DNA of 64,000 nt from Bacteroidales bacterium (GTDB lineage Bacteria > Bacteroidota > Bacteroidia > Bacteroidales > M50B96). The DNA lies in NCBI GenBank assembly GCA_021740905.1, contig JAIOYV010000012.1, positions 1 to 64,000 of the forward strand, written 5' to 3'. Below are positions 23,804-32,607 of the stretch, piece after piece. Every line of letters begins with the position of its first letter. Within the stretch, counting starts at the first letter, position 1. The position numbers were made by a program, and so were the translations under genes. The notes under the pieces were generated by a model that was not told the origin of the DNA, searched no databases, and worked only from the letters and a program-made list of their open reading frames with translations.

Positions 23804-24289
23804 ATGGCACATTGGCTTGATAACGAAATAAACAAACAGAACTCCAGGATTGGCAAGGATATATCAATTTCGAAGGAAGGATTGGAATTGAATGTCAGGG
23901 AAAACAAGGAGATTATTAATTCCTTTATGGAACAGTTGGGTTTTCTGTTCGACAAGTTAAAAACAGTTATGGAGGATGATTTCAAGTTTTTTCGGGAAGC
24001 TGTTTCCCAACACGGTGTAATTGACTGTGAGCGGACCAGGTTCGACGCAGTAAATGTATCGCAGCCAACTGTATTCATGCGCCGTGCCGACATCATTTTA
24101 TGTGACAAACCAGGCGAAGTGGTTTTTGAGCTATATCGCGCCAAGAGGGAAAAGGAATCTGATCCATGGAAGTTCCACGATGAGCAAATAATACCATGCC
24201 AAATGGAAAAACTTACCGAAGAGGTTGCCTATGAGTTGATCGATTGGTTTGCCTGGAAAAATTATTTCCCACGAGGGATCAGGAAATAA
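23804..24289 (+). CDS. hypothetical protein, unknown family
   Basis: 161 residues, not recognised. Soluble with no signal peptide. An N-terminal charged, probably helical half (KEIINSFMEQLGFLFDKLKTVMEDDFKFFREAV) is followed by a mixed strand segment (FDAVNVSQPTVFMRRADIILCDKPGEVVFELYRAK) and a C-terminal helix rich in W and F. Codon use looks like that of its neighbours. A TACATTTG box (23756-23763) 40 nt upstream and a perfect terminator downstream mark it as a separate transcript, which supports it being a real gene. Confidence 0.75.
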   Translation: MAHWLDNEINKQNSRIGKDISISKEGLELNVRENKEIINSFMEQLGFLFDKLKTVMEDDFKFFREAVSQHGVIDCERTRFDAVNVSQPTVFMRRADIILCDKPGEVVFELYRAKREKESDPWKFHDEQIIPCQMEKLTEEVAYELIDWFAWKNYFPRGIRK

Positions 24290-24310
24290 GATATACTCTA
24301 TAATAAAAAC

Positions 24311-24351
24311 AAAACAGAAAGGTGAACCGTAGTGGTTCACCTTTCTGTTTT
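24311..24351. terminator. strong bidirectional terminator
   Basis: A perfect 18-bp stem (24311-24328 with 24334-24351) around a 5-nt loop, A-rich on one side and T-rich on the other. It lies between the convergent unknown gene and the universal stress protein gene, and serves both strands. Confidence 0.85.
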
Positions 24352-24409
24352 GTTTTGCGGTATGGCTATTCTATTGTCCCAATCAGTTTGATGTCAACAA
24401 TGGATAACC

Positions 24410-25255
24410 TCACTTGTAAAAGTAAGTGCTCAACTCCCTGGGATTTATACACATAACCGGAATTTGCGATTGGTTGAAAATCATCTTTTCGTCCCAGGGG
24501 CCTAAAAAGAAAGTGGGTACGAATTCATTTTTCTGGGTAATGATCATAATCAGATCGGCATTGTTGGCATTGGCATAATAGAGTACCTGGTCGGCAAACC
24601 CCCCTGATTTATCAGCCAACTTTTCAACATAGGCCACGCCATGTTTTTGGAACGATTCTTTAATCTGATTGCTGATTACGTGAATCTTTTTCTCCGATTC
24701 GTCGGTGTTCCCGGTAATCCGGAATAGATGGACCTTCGAATCGAACAGCTTTGCGATGCCAATTGCCCAGTTTACTTTCTGCCGCACTTCCATCGTGTCG
24801 CTTACCGGGAAAACAATATTATTGAAGCCTTCAATCGACTTCTGTTGGAACACGATTACCGGCGAGGGAGAACTTGTAACTACCTTGAGGGCGTAACTAC
24901 CGGTCAGGTGCTGGATCCCTGTTTTCCCATGGGTTCCGAGTACAACCAATAATGAATTTAATTCTTTTGTCGTTTCTTCAATGGTGTCAAACAAACTGCC
25001 TTCGCGCACAAGCGGCACAACTTCAATCCCAAATTTTGAGCTAATTTCTGTTGCCACTTTGCCCAATTTTTCTTCCAATTTCGAAAGCGACAATCCCTCT
25101 TTTTTTACATACGATTTGCTATCGCTATTGAAGACATGGAGCAAGTACAGTTTCGCATCAATCAGTTTTGCCAGTGCTGCCCCATGATTGATGGCATTCT
25201 CGCAGATTTCAGAAAAATCAGTCGGCGCGAGTATTATTTTTTCATTTGTTTCCAT
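24410..25255 (-). CDS. tandem universal stress protein
   Basis: 281 residues from the ATG at 25255; the frame extends to a TTG two codons earlier. Two UspA domains in tandem: the first begins EKIILAPTDFSE and holds the ATP-binding GTHGKTG...TGS loop, while the second (VFPVSD onward) is more diverged and lacks a clean loop. Cytoplasmic, ATP-binding, linked in other bacteria to survival under stress. Monocistronic and ended by the 24311-24351 terminator. Confidence 0.88.
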   Translation of the reverse strand: METNEKIILAPTDFSEICENAINHGAALAKLIDAKLYLLHVFNSDSKSYVKKEGLSLSKLEEKLGKVATEISSKFGIEVVPLVREGSLFDTIEETTKELNSLLVVLGTHGKTGIQHLTGSYALKVVTSSPSPVIVFQQKSIEGFNNIVFPVSDTMEVRQKVNWAIGIAKLFDSKVHLFRITGNTDESEKKIHVISNQIKESFQKHGVAYVEKLADKSGGFADQVLYYANANNADLIMIITQKNEFVPTFFLGPWDEKMIFNQSQIPVMCINPRELSTYFYK

Positions 25256-25426
25256 AAACAACTACAATTGAATTAAAATTTGATTTGCGAAAGGTAATAA
25301 AATATATAACAAGAAGTGCTTTGTAAAGTTCATAAGGGGTTATGTCCGGGTTTCCATTTCTTAGGAGAAGATATTTTAACGATGTAACTTAAATCTTGTT
25401 AACAGCTTGTTAATCATTCAAACTAT

Positions 25427-25460
25427 TTTGAGGGAAAGCCTGTTTTCTTATTTACTTTTG
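25427..25460 (+). promoter_or_regulatory. promoter of the Cys-rich/TonB receptor pair
   Basis: TTTG (25427-25430), 22 nt, TACTTTTG (25453-25460), then 15 nt to the ATG at 25476. It matches the Bacteroidota -33/-7 boxes and has the same spacing as the GH16 promoter. Confidence 0.65.
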
Positions 25461-25475
25461 CGGGGTAATTAAAAA

Positions 25476-25979
25476 ATGGCAAAAAAACTAGCAAATATTA
25501 TTCTGTCGCTTTGGATGGTAGCAATCACCGCCGGTATCTTGGTGAACCATCATTTCTCTGACAGGAACCTCTTTTCAACAAATCTTTACATTGAAGCAGA
25601 ATCCTGTTGCCAAATCTCAGGTTCGGGTGATGCCGGCGATGTTGTTTGTGAGATCTCTGAAACCGGTTATTCGTGCCATAAGGCATCTGAATGTTTGTCT
25701 TGTTGCAATGAATCTCTTGACAAGGAAGTGCCCCTTGGCCAATTTACTTTCCAACAGTCTGATTGTTGTAGTCAAGATTCCACTTTTTTTCAACTGGCAC
25801 AAGTTTTTTTTCCGAATAAAAGCTTAAAGACTTTTGAAATCCCTTTTGGCCCATTGAGCAGCTTTGCCGTAATGGATCTATATTCAACATTGAAAATAAG
25901 CTTGATAAAGCCTGGACATTCGCCACCATTCTTGATCAAGACTCCAATTTACATCAATATCGCCAGTTTTCGTTGTTGA
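25476..25979 (+). CDS. Cys-rich exported protein (HYC_CC_PP-like)
   Basis: 167 residues. An N-terminal hydrophobic segment (about 8-24) acts as signal or anchor. About a dozen cysteines follow, clustered as SCCQ, YSCHK, CLSCC and DCC, and the protein ends SPPFLIKTPIYINIASF. The CC pairs, the PP near the end and the place directly before a TonB receptor match the Bacteroidota HYC_CC_PP group, though the HYC triplet itself is not seen. Probable periplasmic binding of a soft metal such as copper (inference). Promoter boxes TTTG-N22-TACTTTTG lie just upstream. Confidence 0.65.
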   Translation: MAKKLANIILSLWMVAITAGILVNHHFSDRNLFSTNLYIEAESCCQISGSGDAGDVVCEISETGYSCHKASECLSCCNESLDKEVPLGQFTFQQSDCCSQDSTFFQLAQVFFPNKSLKTFEIPFGPLSSFAVMDLYSTLKISLIKPGHSPPFLIKTPIYINIASFRC

Positions 25980-26052
25980 GAATTCCTTTTGTAATATTAT
26001 TTCATCAGAAGGAAAATAACATCAGTTCAACAATCAACACGAAACAATCAAC

Positions 26053-28278
26053 ATGAATAAAATTATCTTAGTTATTGCATTGACTGCCATATCAATGTTT
26101 GCCATTGCGCAACAAAAATACATCGAGGGAAATATCGAGGGTCTCAATCCATCGGAAAAAAACGGTAAACCCATCTCACTTGTCCAGGCCAATGTGTATT
26201 GGGCAGGCACAACCATCGGGGCTGTAAGTAACGAAAAAGGTCGCTTTAAAATAGCCCTTCCCGAAGGCCACAACCCGAAACTTGTGATCAGCTACATTGG
26301 TTATAAAAATGATACGATTACAATTTCGGGCGATATGGAAAACCTGGAAATAATCCTCGAAACAAGCAAAGAAATTGACGAGGTAACCGTGTACGACCGA
26401 CAGAAGGGCAGTTATATCTCGAAGATCGAAACCATACAAACCGAAACGGTAACCTCGGCCGGGTTACAAAAACTGCCCTGTTGCAACCTGGCCGAAAGCT
26501 TCGAAAACACAGCCACTGTCGACGTAGGTTATGCTGATGCTGTTAGTGGTGCAAAACAAATAATGATGTTGGGCCTGGCCGGGAAATACAGCCAAATCAT
26601 AGTAGAGAAAAAACCAGCTGTACGTGGGTTGGCCTCCAACTTTGGCTTGAACTACATACCCGGCACCTGGATGGAATCGATTCAGGTCTCGAAGGGTACA
26701 GCCTCGGTGATCGACGGATATGAATCAGTCACGGGCCAGATAAATGTGGAGTTCAAAAAACCCGATACAGCCGAACCTTTACATGTAAACCTGTATGGCA
26801 ACCACTTGGGCCGGATGGAAGCAAACATCACTTCGGCACAAAAAATAAATGACCACTGGAGCACTATGTTGCTGTTTAGTGGCGGGCATAATGATATGAA
26901 ACACGACCTGAACGACGATGGCTTCATCGACCTGCCATTAAGCTCACAGGTGCATGTGATGAACCGATGGAAATACGACAGCAAGAAAAACTACCGGGGG
27001 CAGTTTGGCTTTACCTTTTTGAACGAAGACCGCACCGGTGGACAAATGTCAATGGATGGCGACAACCAGACTTTTGCTCCCAACCTGTACAGGATCGGCA
27101 TCAAAACAAAACGATACGATGTATATGGGAAAAACGGGTTCACGCTGCCCCATAATTCTAATCAAAGCATTGGGATGATAGCTTCGGCATCGAGGCACGA
27201 AGTGGAGTCGTTTTATGGCAATCGAGAATACGCAGGCGAGCAAACAAACTTTTATTTCAACGCCATTTTCCGTACCCGTTTATGGACTTGCGAGCAAAAC
27301 CTAAATGCAGGATTTAGTTTTATGTATGATGATTACGATGAGCGTTTTGAAGGTGTAGATTACCTGCGCGAAGAAAAGGTCCCCGGAATTTTTGCAGAGT
27401 ACAATTACACCACCAGCCAATTAAATTTTATTGCAGGGGCACGTATGGATCATCATAATTTGTATGGAAATTTCTTTACGCCCCGGATGCACATAAAATA
27501 TAACCTCAGCGACGAAACCATCATTCGTGGATCGCTTGGAAAGGGCTACAAGGTGGCCAATATTTTTAGCGAGAACCCTGGCCTATTTGCCAGTTCGAGG
27601 AATATTGTCCTACTCGAAAAGCTGGACATCGAAGAAGCCTGGAACATGGGGGTGAACGTAAGCCATGATATCTATTATGGTGATCGGGAAGCAATGTTGA
27701 GCATCGATTTCTACCGCACACAATTTATCAATCAGGTGGTGGTTGATATGGACCACGACCTGCACTCGGTGTATTTTTACAACCTCGATGGAAAATCATT
27801 CTCCAATAGTTTTCAGGCAGAAATCAGCACCGAGCCATTCGATCGTTTCGACCTAACCGCAGCCATACGGTACAACGACGTTAAAGTGACTTATGAAGAA
27901 AAACTAATGGAAAAGCCTTTTGTCAACAATTTCAAAGCTTTGCTCAGCATGTCGTATGCCACCAATCACAACAAGTGGATGTTCGATGTAAACCTACAAT
28001 ATAATGGTAAGGGTCGTTTGCCAGAGGTTTTGAATGAAGTGCCAGGGCTTGAATACACCGATTACTCGCCCGGCTTTTTTATGTTGCAAGCCCAGGTCAC
28101 CAAGAGGATTGGAAATTTTTCGGTGTATGCCGGCGGCGAAAACCTGACAGGCTATGTGCAGGACAACCCTATTATCGGAGCCAACGACCCCTTCGGCCCC
28201 AACTTCGATGCCTCGATGGTTTGGGGTCCGATTATCGGCAGGCGGTTTTTTGTAGGTGTAAGATATACCCTTGAGTAG
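26053..28278 (+). CDS. TonB-dependent outer membrane receptor, probable metal uptake
   Basis: 741 residues: signal peptide 1-19, a carboxypeptidase-regulatory-like beta-sandwich (about 25-110), a plug domain (about 110-225) with the unusual LPCCNLAESFE segment, and a C-terminal beta-barrel ending in RYTLE. It lacks the SusC signature and has no SusD partner, so it is not a glycan importer. The vicinal cysteines in the plug and the Cys-rich gene 73 nt upstream point to copper or another soft metal (inference from family context). Energy would come from TonB-ExbBD, which is not in this window. Confidence 0.87.
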   Translation: MNKIILVIALTAISMFAIAQQKYIEGNIEGLNPSEKNGKPISLVQANVYWAGTTIGAVSNEKGRFKIALPEGHNPKLVISYIGYKNDTITISGDMENLEIILETSKEIDEVTVYDRQKGSYISKIETIQTETVTSAGLQKLPCCNLAESFENTATVDVGYADAVSGAKQIMMLGLAGKYSQIIVEKKPAVRGLASNFGLNYIPGTWMESIQVSKGTASVIDGYESVTGQINVEFKKPDTAEPLHVNLYGNHLGRMEANITSAQKINDHWSTMLLFSGGHNDMKHDLNDDGFIDLPLSSQVHVMNRWKYDSKKNYRGQFGFTFLNEDRTGGQMSMDGDNQTFAPNLYRIGIKTKRYDVYGKNGFTLPHNSNQSIGMIASASRHEVESFYGNREYAGEQTNFYFNAIFRTRLWTCEQNLNAGFSFMYDDYDERFEGVDYLREEKVPGIFAEYNYTTSQLNFIAGARMDHHNLYGNFFTPRMHIKYNLSDETIIRGSLGKGYKVANIFSENPGLFASSRNIVLLEKLDIEEAWNMGVNVSHDIYYGDREAMLSIDFYRTQFINQVVVDMDHDLHSVYFYNLDGKSFSNSFQAEISTEPFDRFDLTAAIRYNDVKVTYEEKLMEKPFVNNFKALLSMSYATNHNKWMFDVNLQYNGKGRLPEVLNEVPGLEYTDYSPGFFMLQAQVTKRIGNFSVYAGGENLTGYVQDNPIIGANDPFGPNFDASMVWGPIIGRRFFVGVRYTLE

Positions 28279-28398
28279 ATAATTAGGTTGAGTAAGGAAT
28301 TGAGCAATTAGCTTGAAGAACCGGTGGTCATTCCTGATTTCTACAAATATTTCGAGGCTCTGCCACAAATGATAAAGGTGAAGAGCACCGAAATACGT

Positions 28399-29037
28399 TT
28401 ATTGCAAACTAATTTTCCCCGTTTCAGTTTTCTTATCCGAAACGAGATGATAAAAATACATGCCTTTGGGCATAAGCGAAAAGTCAAACTGATGGGTATC
28501 AAGCTGGGTGTCCAGTTCATCAGAATAAACAAGTTTGCCATTCATTGAAAATAAATCAAATCGAAGAGTGGAAACCTGAAAATCTGTGTCCAAATTAAGG
28601 AAGCCCTTGCAGGGATTTGGATAAACTGAGTGGTCCACCGTTTCATTAAGATCGTCAATCGAGAAGGGATCGGGGTTCAATACAAATGCATCGGACATGC
28701 TTAGGAAACCATCCATTTCGCTAAACACATTCAAATCGTAAGAGCCTAAAATATGATAGGATGAAAAGGTAAACTCACATAATATCAGTGTGTCGTTTAT
28801 TACGATGGTATAATTGGGAACTATTGAAGCAGCTTCACCTTGCTTTAACCATACTTGAGTGGGATTGGGAGTTGCAATAGTTGTTGTGCCCTGATTAAAA
28901 TGGGTCCCCTGCCCACTTATGGTTACATTTAAAGTATGATTCTGATAGCCAACAGGTGGAGAAATAGTAGTAATAGTTTGGGATGAAAGACCAAAGTAAA
29001 AAACAAGCAAGCCAACAATAAGTACAATATGTTTCAT
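28399..29037 (-). CDS. small T9SS-sorted secreted protein
   Basis: 212 residues from the ATG at 29037; eight upstream in-frame codons are ignored. Signal peptide 1-19, one Ig-like region (about 25-125) resembling IPT/TIG-type domains (TTISPPVGYQNHTLNVTISG), and a T9SS sorting domain (VYPNPCKG, then GMYFYHLVSD). The ligand is unknown. A CAAAGCTA sequence (29061-29068), TAGCTTTG on the minus strand, is a possible -7 box. It converges with the TonB receptor. Confidence 0.8.
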   Translation of the reverse strand: MKHIVLIVGLLVFYFGLSSQTITTISPPVGYQNHTLNVTISGQGTHFNQGTTTIATPNPTQVWLKQGEAASIVPNYTIVINDTLILCEFTFSSYHILGSYDLNVFSEMDGFLSMSDAFVLNPDPFSIDDLNETVDHSVYPNPCKGFLNLDTDFQVSTLRFDLFSMNGKLVYSDELDTQLDTHQFDFSLMPKGMYFYHLVSDKKTETGKISLQ

Positions 29038-29084
29038 GATTTTAGTTTTTGTGTTCAGCACAAAGCTAAGAGATTTACACGGAA

Positions 29085-29921
29085 TCAGAAATTATATCTT
29101 AAAGCCACACCCTGCCCCTGTTGGGCTGCCGATATTTTTACGCCCCAATTGTTTCGGTTCACCACCAGTTTCCCGATGGCCCAGCCAAAGGCAGCGGCGG
29201 CAAACACATCGCTCGCCCAGTGTTTGTTGTCGTGAATGCGAGACAGCCCAACCAACCCGGCGATGGTATAAGAAACAATGGGCACGATTGGCTTATCCTT
29301 ATATTCTTGAGCAAATACCGATGCAGCTGCCCATGCCGCCATGGTGTGCCCCGACACAAACGACCGGTAGGATTTGGTCGTTGGGCCTTCCCATTGCCAA
29401 TGATCTGGCTCTGGTCCTTGATGGGGCCTATGCCGACCAAAGCTGACTTTGGTCACAAAAATAAAAAGGCTTGAAACGGCCCATGCCCGGGTCGCCTCCA
29501 TAGCCACCATTTTGGTTTTTTCGTTTTTTGTAAGCAAGCCGGTAAAATAGACCCCGGCCAAGGAATATACCGTATAGTTTCTCAATAGGTTGCCTGTTCC
29601 CCATGGATCGAGGAAATGCTCGGAAAAACGATTGCTAAAATCGGTTCGTTGCTCTTGCGACCATTGCTGAATCTGTTCATCCACGGTAAAAAGCGCGAAG
29701 GTTCCTAAAGCCACACCCGAAAAAGTCAACCATTGTTTTGTTTGCCAATGAGCCGGGGCGAGGCATACATCGCGGATATCTTTTCCGTAGGAATAAATAT
29801 ATTGCTTGGTGATGGATGCCTTTTTAGAATCGAAAGCAGGAAGGATTTGGGCATCGAGAGAAGAGCCAAGAAGAATGAAAAATACTGAGCAAGCAAGTAT
29901 GAAATATTTATGATAAACCAT
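29085..29921 (-). CDS. PAP2 family phosphatase
   Basis: 278 residues from the ATG at 29921; an earlier TTG would overlap the HepT gene. A signal or anchor segment leads into several hydrophobic helices. All three PAP2 motifs are intact: K-x6-RP (KVSFGRHRP), SGH (SFVSGHT) and SR-x5-H-x3-D (SRIHDNKHWASD). It should remove phosphate from a lipid phosphate such as undecaprenyl pyrophosphate or phosphatidylglycerol phosphate, on the periplasmic side. Its start is 2 nt after the HepT stop, so it probably shares that transcript. Confidence 0.87.
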   Translation of the reverse strand: MVYHKYFILACSVFFILLGSSLDAQILPAFDSKKASITKQYIYSYGKDIRDVCLAPAHWQTKQWLTFSGVALGTFALFTVDEQIQQWSQEQRTDFSNRFSEHFLDPWGTGNLLRNYTVYSLAGVYFTGLLTKNEKTKMVAMEATRAWAVSSLFIFVTKVSFGRHRPHQGPEPDHWQWEGPTTKSYRSFVSGHTMAAWAAASVFAQEYKDKPIVPIVSYTIAGLVGLSRIHDNKHWASDVFAAAAFGWAIGKLVVNRNNWGVKISAAQQGQGVALRYNF

Positions 29922-29922
29922 T

Positions 29923-30285
29923 TTATAAAAATGTATCGTTTTCAGCTTCAATAATCTTCTTAATTTGAATAATGTTCTCTGGGATATTGATGGTCGAAAT
30001 ATCCCAAATCATGTCATAATCTATTCCAAAATACTCATGAGAAACAAGATTTCTTAAGCCATACATTTTCCTCCATGGAAGATTTGGGTATTTATCCTTT
30101 ATTACATCAGGAAGATTTTTTGATGCCTCTCCAATTATTTCAAAATTTCTGACGACGGCATCTACGACCATAAAGCTTTGTTTGAATTCTGCCGAATTTT
30201 TAGTCCCAACATATTCTACAATGCGCAGTATCGCGGTATGAATATCATTCAAATAAATGAGGTAATTTCTATCTGTATCTTTCAT
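29923..30285 (-). CDS. hepT: HepT-like HEPN RNase toxin
   Basis: 120 residues, a HEPN domain (DUF86). The RX4HXY motif is R78-NLVS-H83-E-Y85, the RNase active site and the tyrosine that MntA partners AMPylate. In the HEPN/MNT system the toxin cleaves RNA unless it is modified by the nucleotidyltransferase antitoxin. It follows the antitoxin gene with a 4-nt overlap, the usual arrangement. The tandem PAP2 gene downstream is unusual and may be only read-through. Confidence 0.88.
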   Translation of the reverse strand: MKDTDRNYLIYLNDIHTAILRIVEYVGTKNSAEFKQSFMVVDAVVRNFEIIGEASKNLPDVIKDKYPNLPWRKMYGLRNLVSHEYFGIDYDMIWDISTINIPENIIQIKKIIEAENDTFL

Positions 30286-30575
30286 ACGTAGCGTGTTTGT
30301 TGAAGGATTGAATCTCTTAGCTCATTTCTAAGTGCTTTTATAGAAACCAAATCAACTTTTAAATCGAGTTCCTTCTCTAACAAATCATGAAGATCAAAAA
30401 AATCCCAACCTAATGGCTTGCGAAATTCAACCAGAATGTCAATATCCGATTTTTCATCCTGGTCGTTTCTTGCGTAAGAACCAAAATAACCAATCCTGTC
30501 CACATAAAATTTATTGGAAAGGATGGGTTTTAAATCTCTTAATCTGGTTTCTATTTCAGTTTGTGTCATCATCAT
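30282..30575 (-). CDS. mntA: MntA-like nucleotidyltransferase antitoxin
   Basis: 97 residues, minimal nucleotidyltransferase. The GSX10DXD motif is present: G32-S33, then D44 and D46 (KSDIDILVEF). It would transfer AMP to the HepT tyrosine and neutralise it. Three consecutive Met codons start the frame. Possible -7 boxes on the minus strand are TATATTTG (30577-30584), which sits so close that only the inner Met could be used, and TAGCTTTG (30592-30599). Confidence 0.88.
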   Translation of the reverse strand: MMMTQTEIETRLRDLKPILSNKFYVDRIGYFGSYARNDQDEKSDIDILVEFRKPLGWDFFDLHDLLEKELDLKVDLVSIKALRNELRDSILQQTRYV

Positions 30576-30673
30576 ACAAATATAAGGATTTCAAAGCTAA
30601 TTGAATCAACCCAAAAATAGAGAACTACATCTTGAATCCAACCCACTCATTACATATTCATCATAATAATTAA

Positions 30674-31462
30674 TCATTTCCTCTTCGCTTCTTCCCAATA
30701 TTTATCCATCTCCGCCAAGCTCATGTCATGCAACGATTTTCCTTGTTGGATTGTTTTTTCTTCAAGATAATTAAATCGCTTGATAAATTTCCGGTTGGTC
30801 CGCTCCAGGGCATTCTCGGGGTTTATGCCGTACAAACGTGCTGCGTTGATCAGCGAAAAAAACAGGTCGCCAAATTCGGCTTCGGTTTTGTCGAAATCTT
30901 GTTGCTCGATTTCATGTTTCAGTTCGTTCAATTCTTCGTTTACTTTGTCCCACACCTGCGAGCGTTCTTCCCAATCGAACCCGACGCCACGGGCTTTGTC
31001 CTGGATGCGGTTGGCTTTTACCAGTGCCGGCAAGGATTCAGGGACACCGCCTAACACCGTATTTTTCGTGCCCTTGCCGTTTTTTTCTTTTAGTTTGATG
31101 GCTTCCCAATTATCGGCCACCTCCCGGGCATCGGCCACTTTCACTCCGCCGTAAATGTGTGGGTGGCGGAACACCAGTTTATCGCACAAGGCATTAGTGA
31201 CATCGGCAATGTCAAATGCCTCCTTCTCCTCCCCTATTTTTGCATAGAAAACAATGTGGAGAAGAATGTCGCCCAGTTCTTTTTTTATTTCCTGAAGGTC
31301 ATCTTTAAGGATGGCATCGGCCAGTTCGTACACTTCCTCCAGGGTAAGGGTGCGAAGGCTTTCGAGGGTTTGTGCTTTGTCCCATGGGCATTGCGCACGC
31401 AACTCGTCCATGATGGTAAGCAGCCGCTCGAAGGCTTTTAGTTTGTCTTGTATGTTGTTCAT
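30674..31462 (-). CDS. mazG: nucleoside triphosphate pyrophosphohydrolase MazG
   Basis: 262 residues from the ATG at 31462, matching E. coli MazG in length. Upstream in-frame codons run into a repeat array and are rejected. Two MazG domains: the N-terminal one has CPWDKAQTLESL and the EEVYE...ELGD metal-binding pattern, and the C-terminal one has ELKHEIEQQD...AEFGDLFFSLINAAR. It hydrolyses NTPs to NMP and pyrophosphate, removing aberrant nucleotides and tuning ppGpp responses. Divergent from phoH. Confidence 0.93.
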   Translation of the reverse strand: MNNIQDKLKAFERLLTIMDELRAQCPWDKAQTLESLRTLTLEEVYELADAILKDDLQEIKKELGDILLHIVFYAKIGEEKEAFDIADVTNALCDKLVFRHPHIYGGVKVADAREVADNWEAIKLKEKNGKGTKNTVLGGVPESLPALVKANRIQDKARGVGFDWEERSQVWDKVNEELNELKHEIEQQDFDKTEAEFGDLFFSLINAARLYGINPENALERTNRKFIKRFNYLEEKTIQQGKSLHDMSLAEMDKYWEEAKRK

Positions 31463-31600
31463 GTCAGAGAGTTCAGAGTTCAAATAGTTCAGAGTACAAA
31501 ATTCAAGCTCTTCCGCTTGACTCGTTTCAAATCTCCAGTTCAAATTTCTTCAAACACAGACCTCAAAACTTTCCAACTCAGAACTTTCCAACTCAGAACT
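31463..31600. repeat. degenerate array (gttcagagttcaaa / aactttccaactcag units)
   Basis: The mazG-phoH gap is filled by imperfect repeats, first gttcagagttcaaa-like and later a doubled ctttccaactcagaa. It is the same style of array as at 3387-3496. The divergent promoters of mazG and phoH must lie in or near it, but no clear TAnnTTTG box was found. Confidence 0.55.
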
Positions 31601-31647
31601 TATTTCTTATTTTGTCCCCGTAAAAGTAAAAAGAATAATTGCAATCA

Positions 31648-32607
31648 ATGTCTGAAAGAATAATCTATTTCGACGGGATCGACCCGGTTGATATCTATGG
31701 TGTTAACAATGCCAAGCTGGAGCGGCTTAAAAACTTTTTTTCGAAGCTGAAAATTGTTGCACGGGGAAACGAGCTAAAAGCCATTGGGGAAGAGTCGGAG
31801 TTGGAATTGTTTGGGCGCAAAATCCAGATGCTGATCGATCATTTTCACCAATATAATATTATCACCAACAACGACTTTGAGCGGATAATTTTGGTTGAAG
31901 ACAGTGATGCCCCTGTTGGCAATGGCAAACGCGAAGAGCCTTTGCTGTTTGGCAACAATGGAAAACTGATCCGTGCCCGAACTCCGAATCAGTTAAAGAT
32001 GGTGGAAGATTCCCAGAAAAACGACCTCCTTTTTGCCATCGGCCCTGCCGGGACCGGAAAAACATATACGGCCATTGCCCTCGCAGTGCGTGCTTTGAAA
32101 AACCGCGAGGTGAAAAAGATTGTGTTGAGCCGACCCGCCGTTGAAGCTGGCGAAAACCTTGGTTTCCTGCCCGGCGACTTAAAAGAGAAAATCGATCCCT
32201 ACCTGATTCCTCTTTACGATGCCCTCGACGACATGATCCCATCCAAAAAACTAAAGGATATGATGGAGGAAGGCATCATCCAGATTGCCCCTCTTGCATT
32301 TATGCGGGGCCGCACGCTCGAAAATGCATTTGTGATCTTGGATGAAGCCCAGAACGCCACACTCAATCAATTTAAAATGTTTGTGACCCGAATGGGGATG
32401 AACGCCAAATTCATCGTAACTGGTGATATAACCCAAATCGACTTACCCAAAAAAAGTCAGTCGGGATTATTGCAGGCACTCACTATTTTGGAAGGGATAA
32501 AAGGCATTTCTGTTATCCGCTTCAACGAGCAGGACATTGTGCGGCATCCTTTGGTGAAAAAGATTGTGGCGGCTTATGATAAGCTTTATAAGGACAAAGT
32601 TGAGTAA
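31648..32607 (+). CDS. PhoH family ATPase
   Basis: 319 residues from the ATG at 31648; an upstream TTG is not needed. N-terminal region of about 110 residues, then a PhoH/RecD2-like ATPase core with Walker A GPAGTGKT (132-139), Walker B VILDEAQNAT, and a later ITGD/VTGDITQ motif III. PhoH proteins are ATP-driven and probably act on RNA, often near ybeY. Here the neighbours are mazG and a membrane protein, so no pathway is implied. Confidence 0.9.
   Translation: MSERIIYFDGIDPVDIYGVNNAKLERLKNFFSKLKIVARGNELKAIGEESELELFGRKIQMLIDHFHQYNIITNNDFERIILVEDSDAPVGNGKREEPLLFGNNGKLIRARTPNQLKMVEDSQKNDLLFAIGPAGTGKTYTAIALAVRALKNREVKKIVLSRPAVEAGENLGFLPGDLKEKIDPYLIPLYDALDDMIPSKKLKDMMEEGIIQIAPLAFMRGRTLENAFVILDEAQNATLNQFKMFVTRMGMNAKFIVTGDITQIDLPKKSQSGLLQALTILEGIKGISVIRFNEQDIVRHPLVKKIVAAYDKLYKDKVE

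Noticed and set aside
26053..28278. SusC-type glycan importer
   Set aside because: No SusD gene is adjacent and the plug carries CC rather than the SusC signature; the Cys-rich neighbour suggests metal.
29923..30575. Nucleotidyltransferase pair as kanamycin-type resistance genes
   Set aside because: The sizes, 4-nt overlap and RX4HXY/GSX10DXD motifs match HEPN/MNT toxin-antitoxin, not aminoglycoside enzymes.
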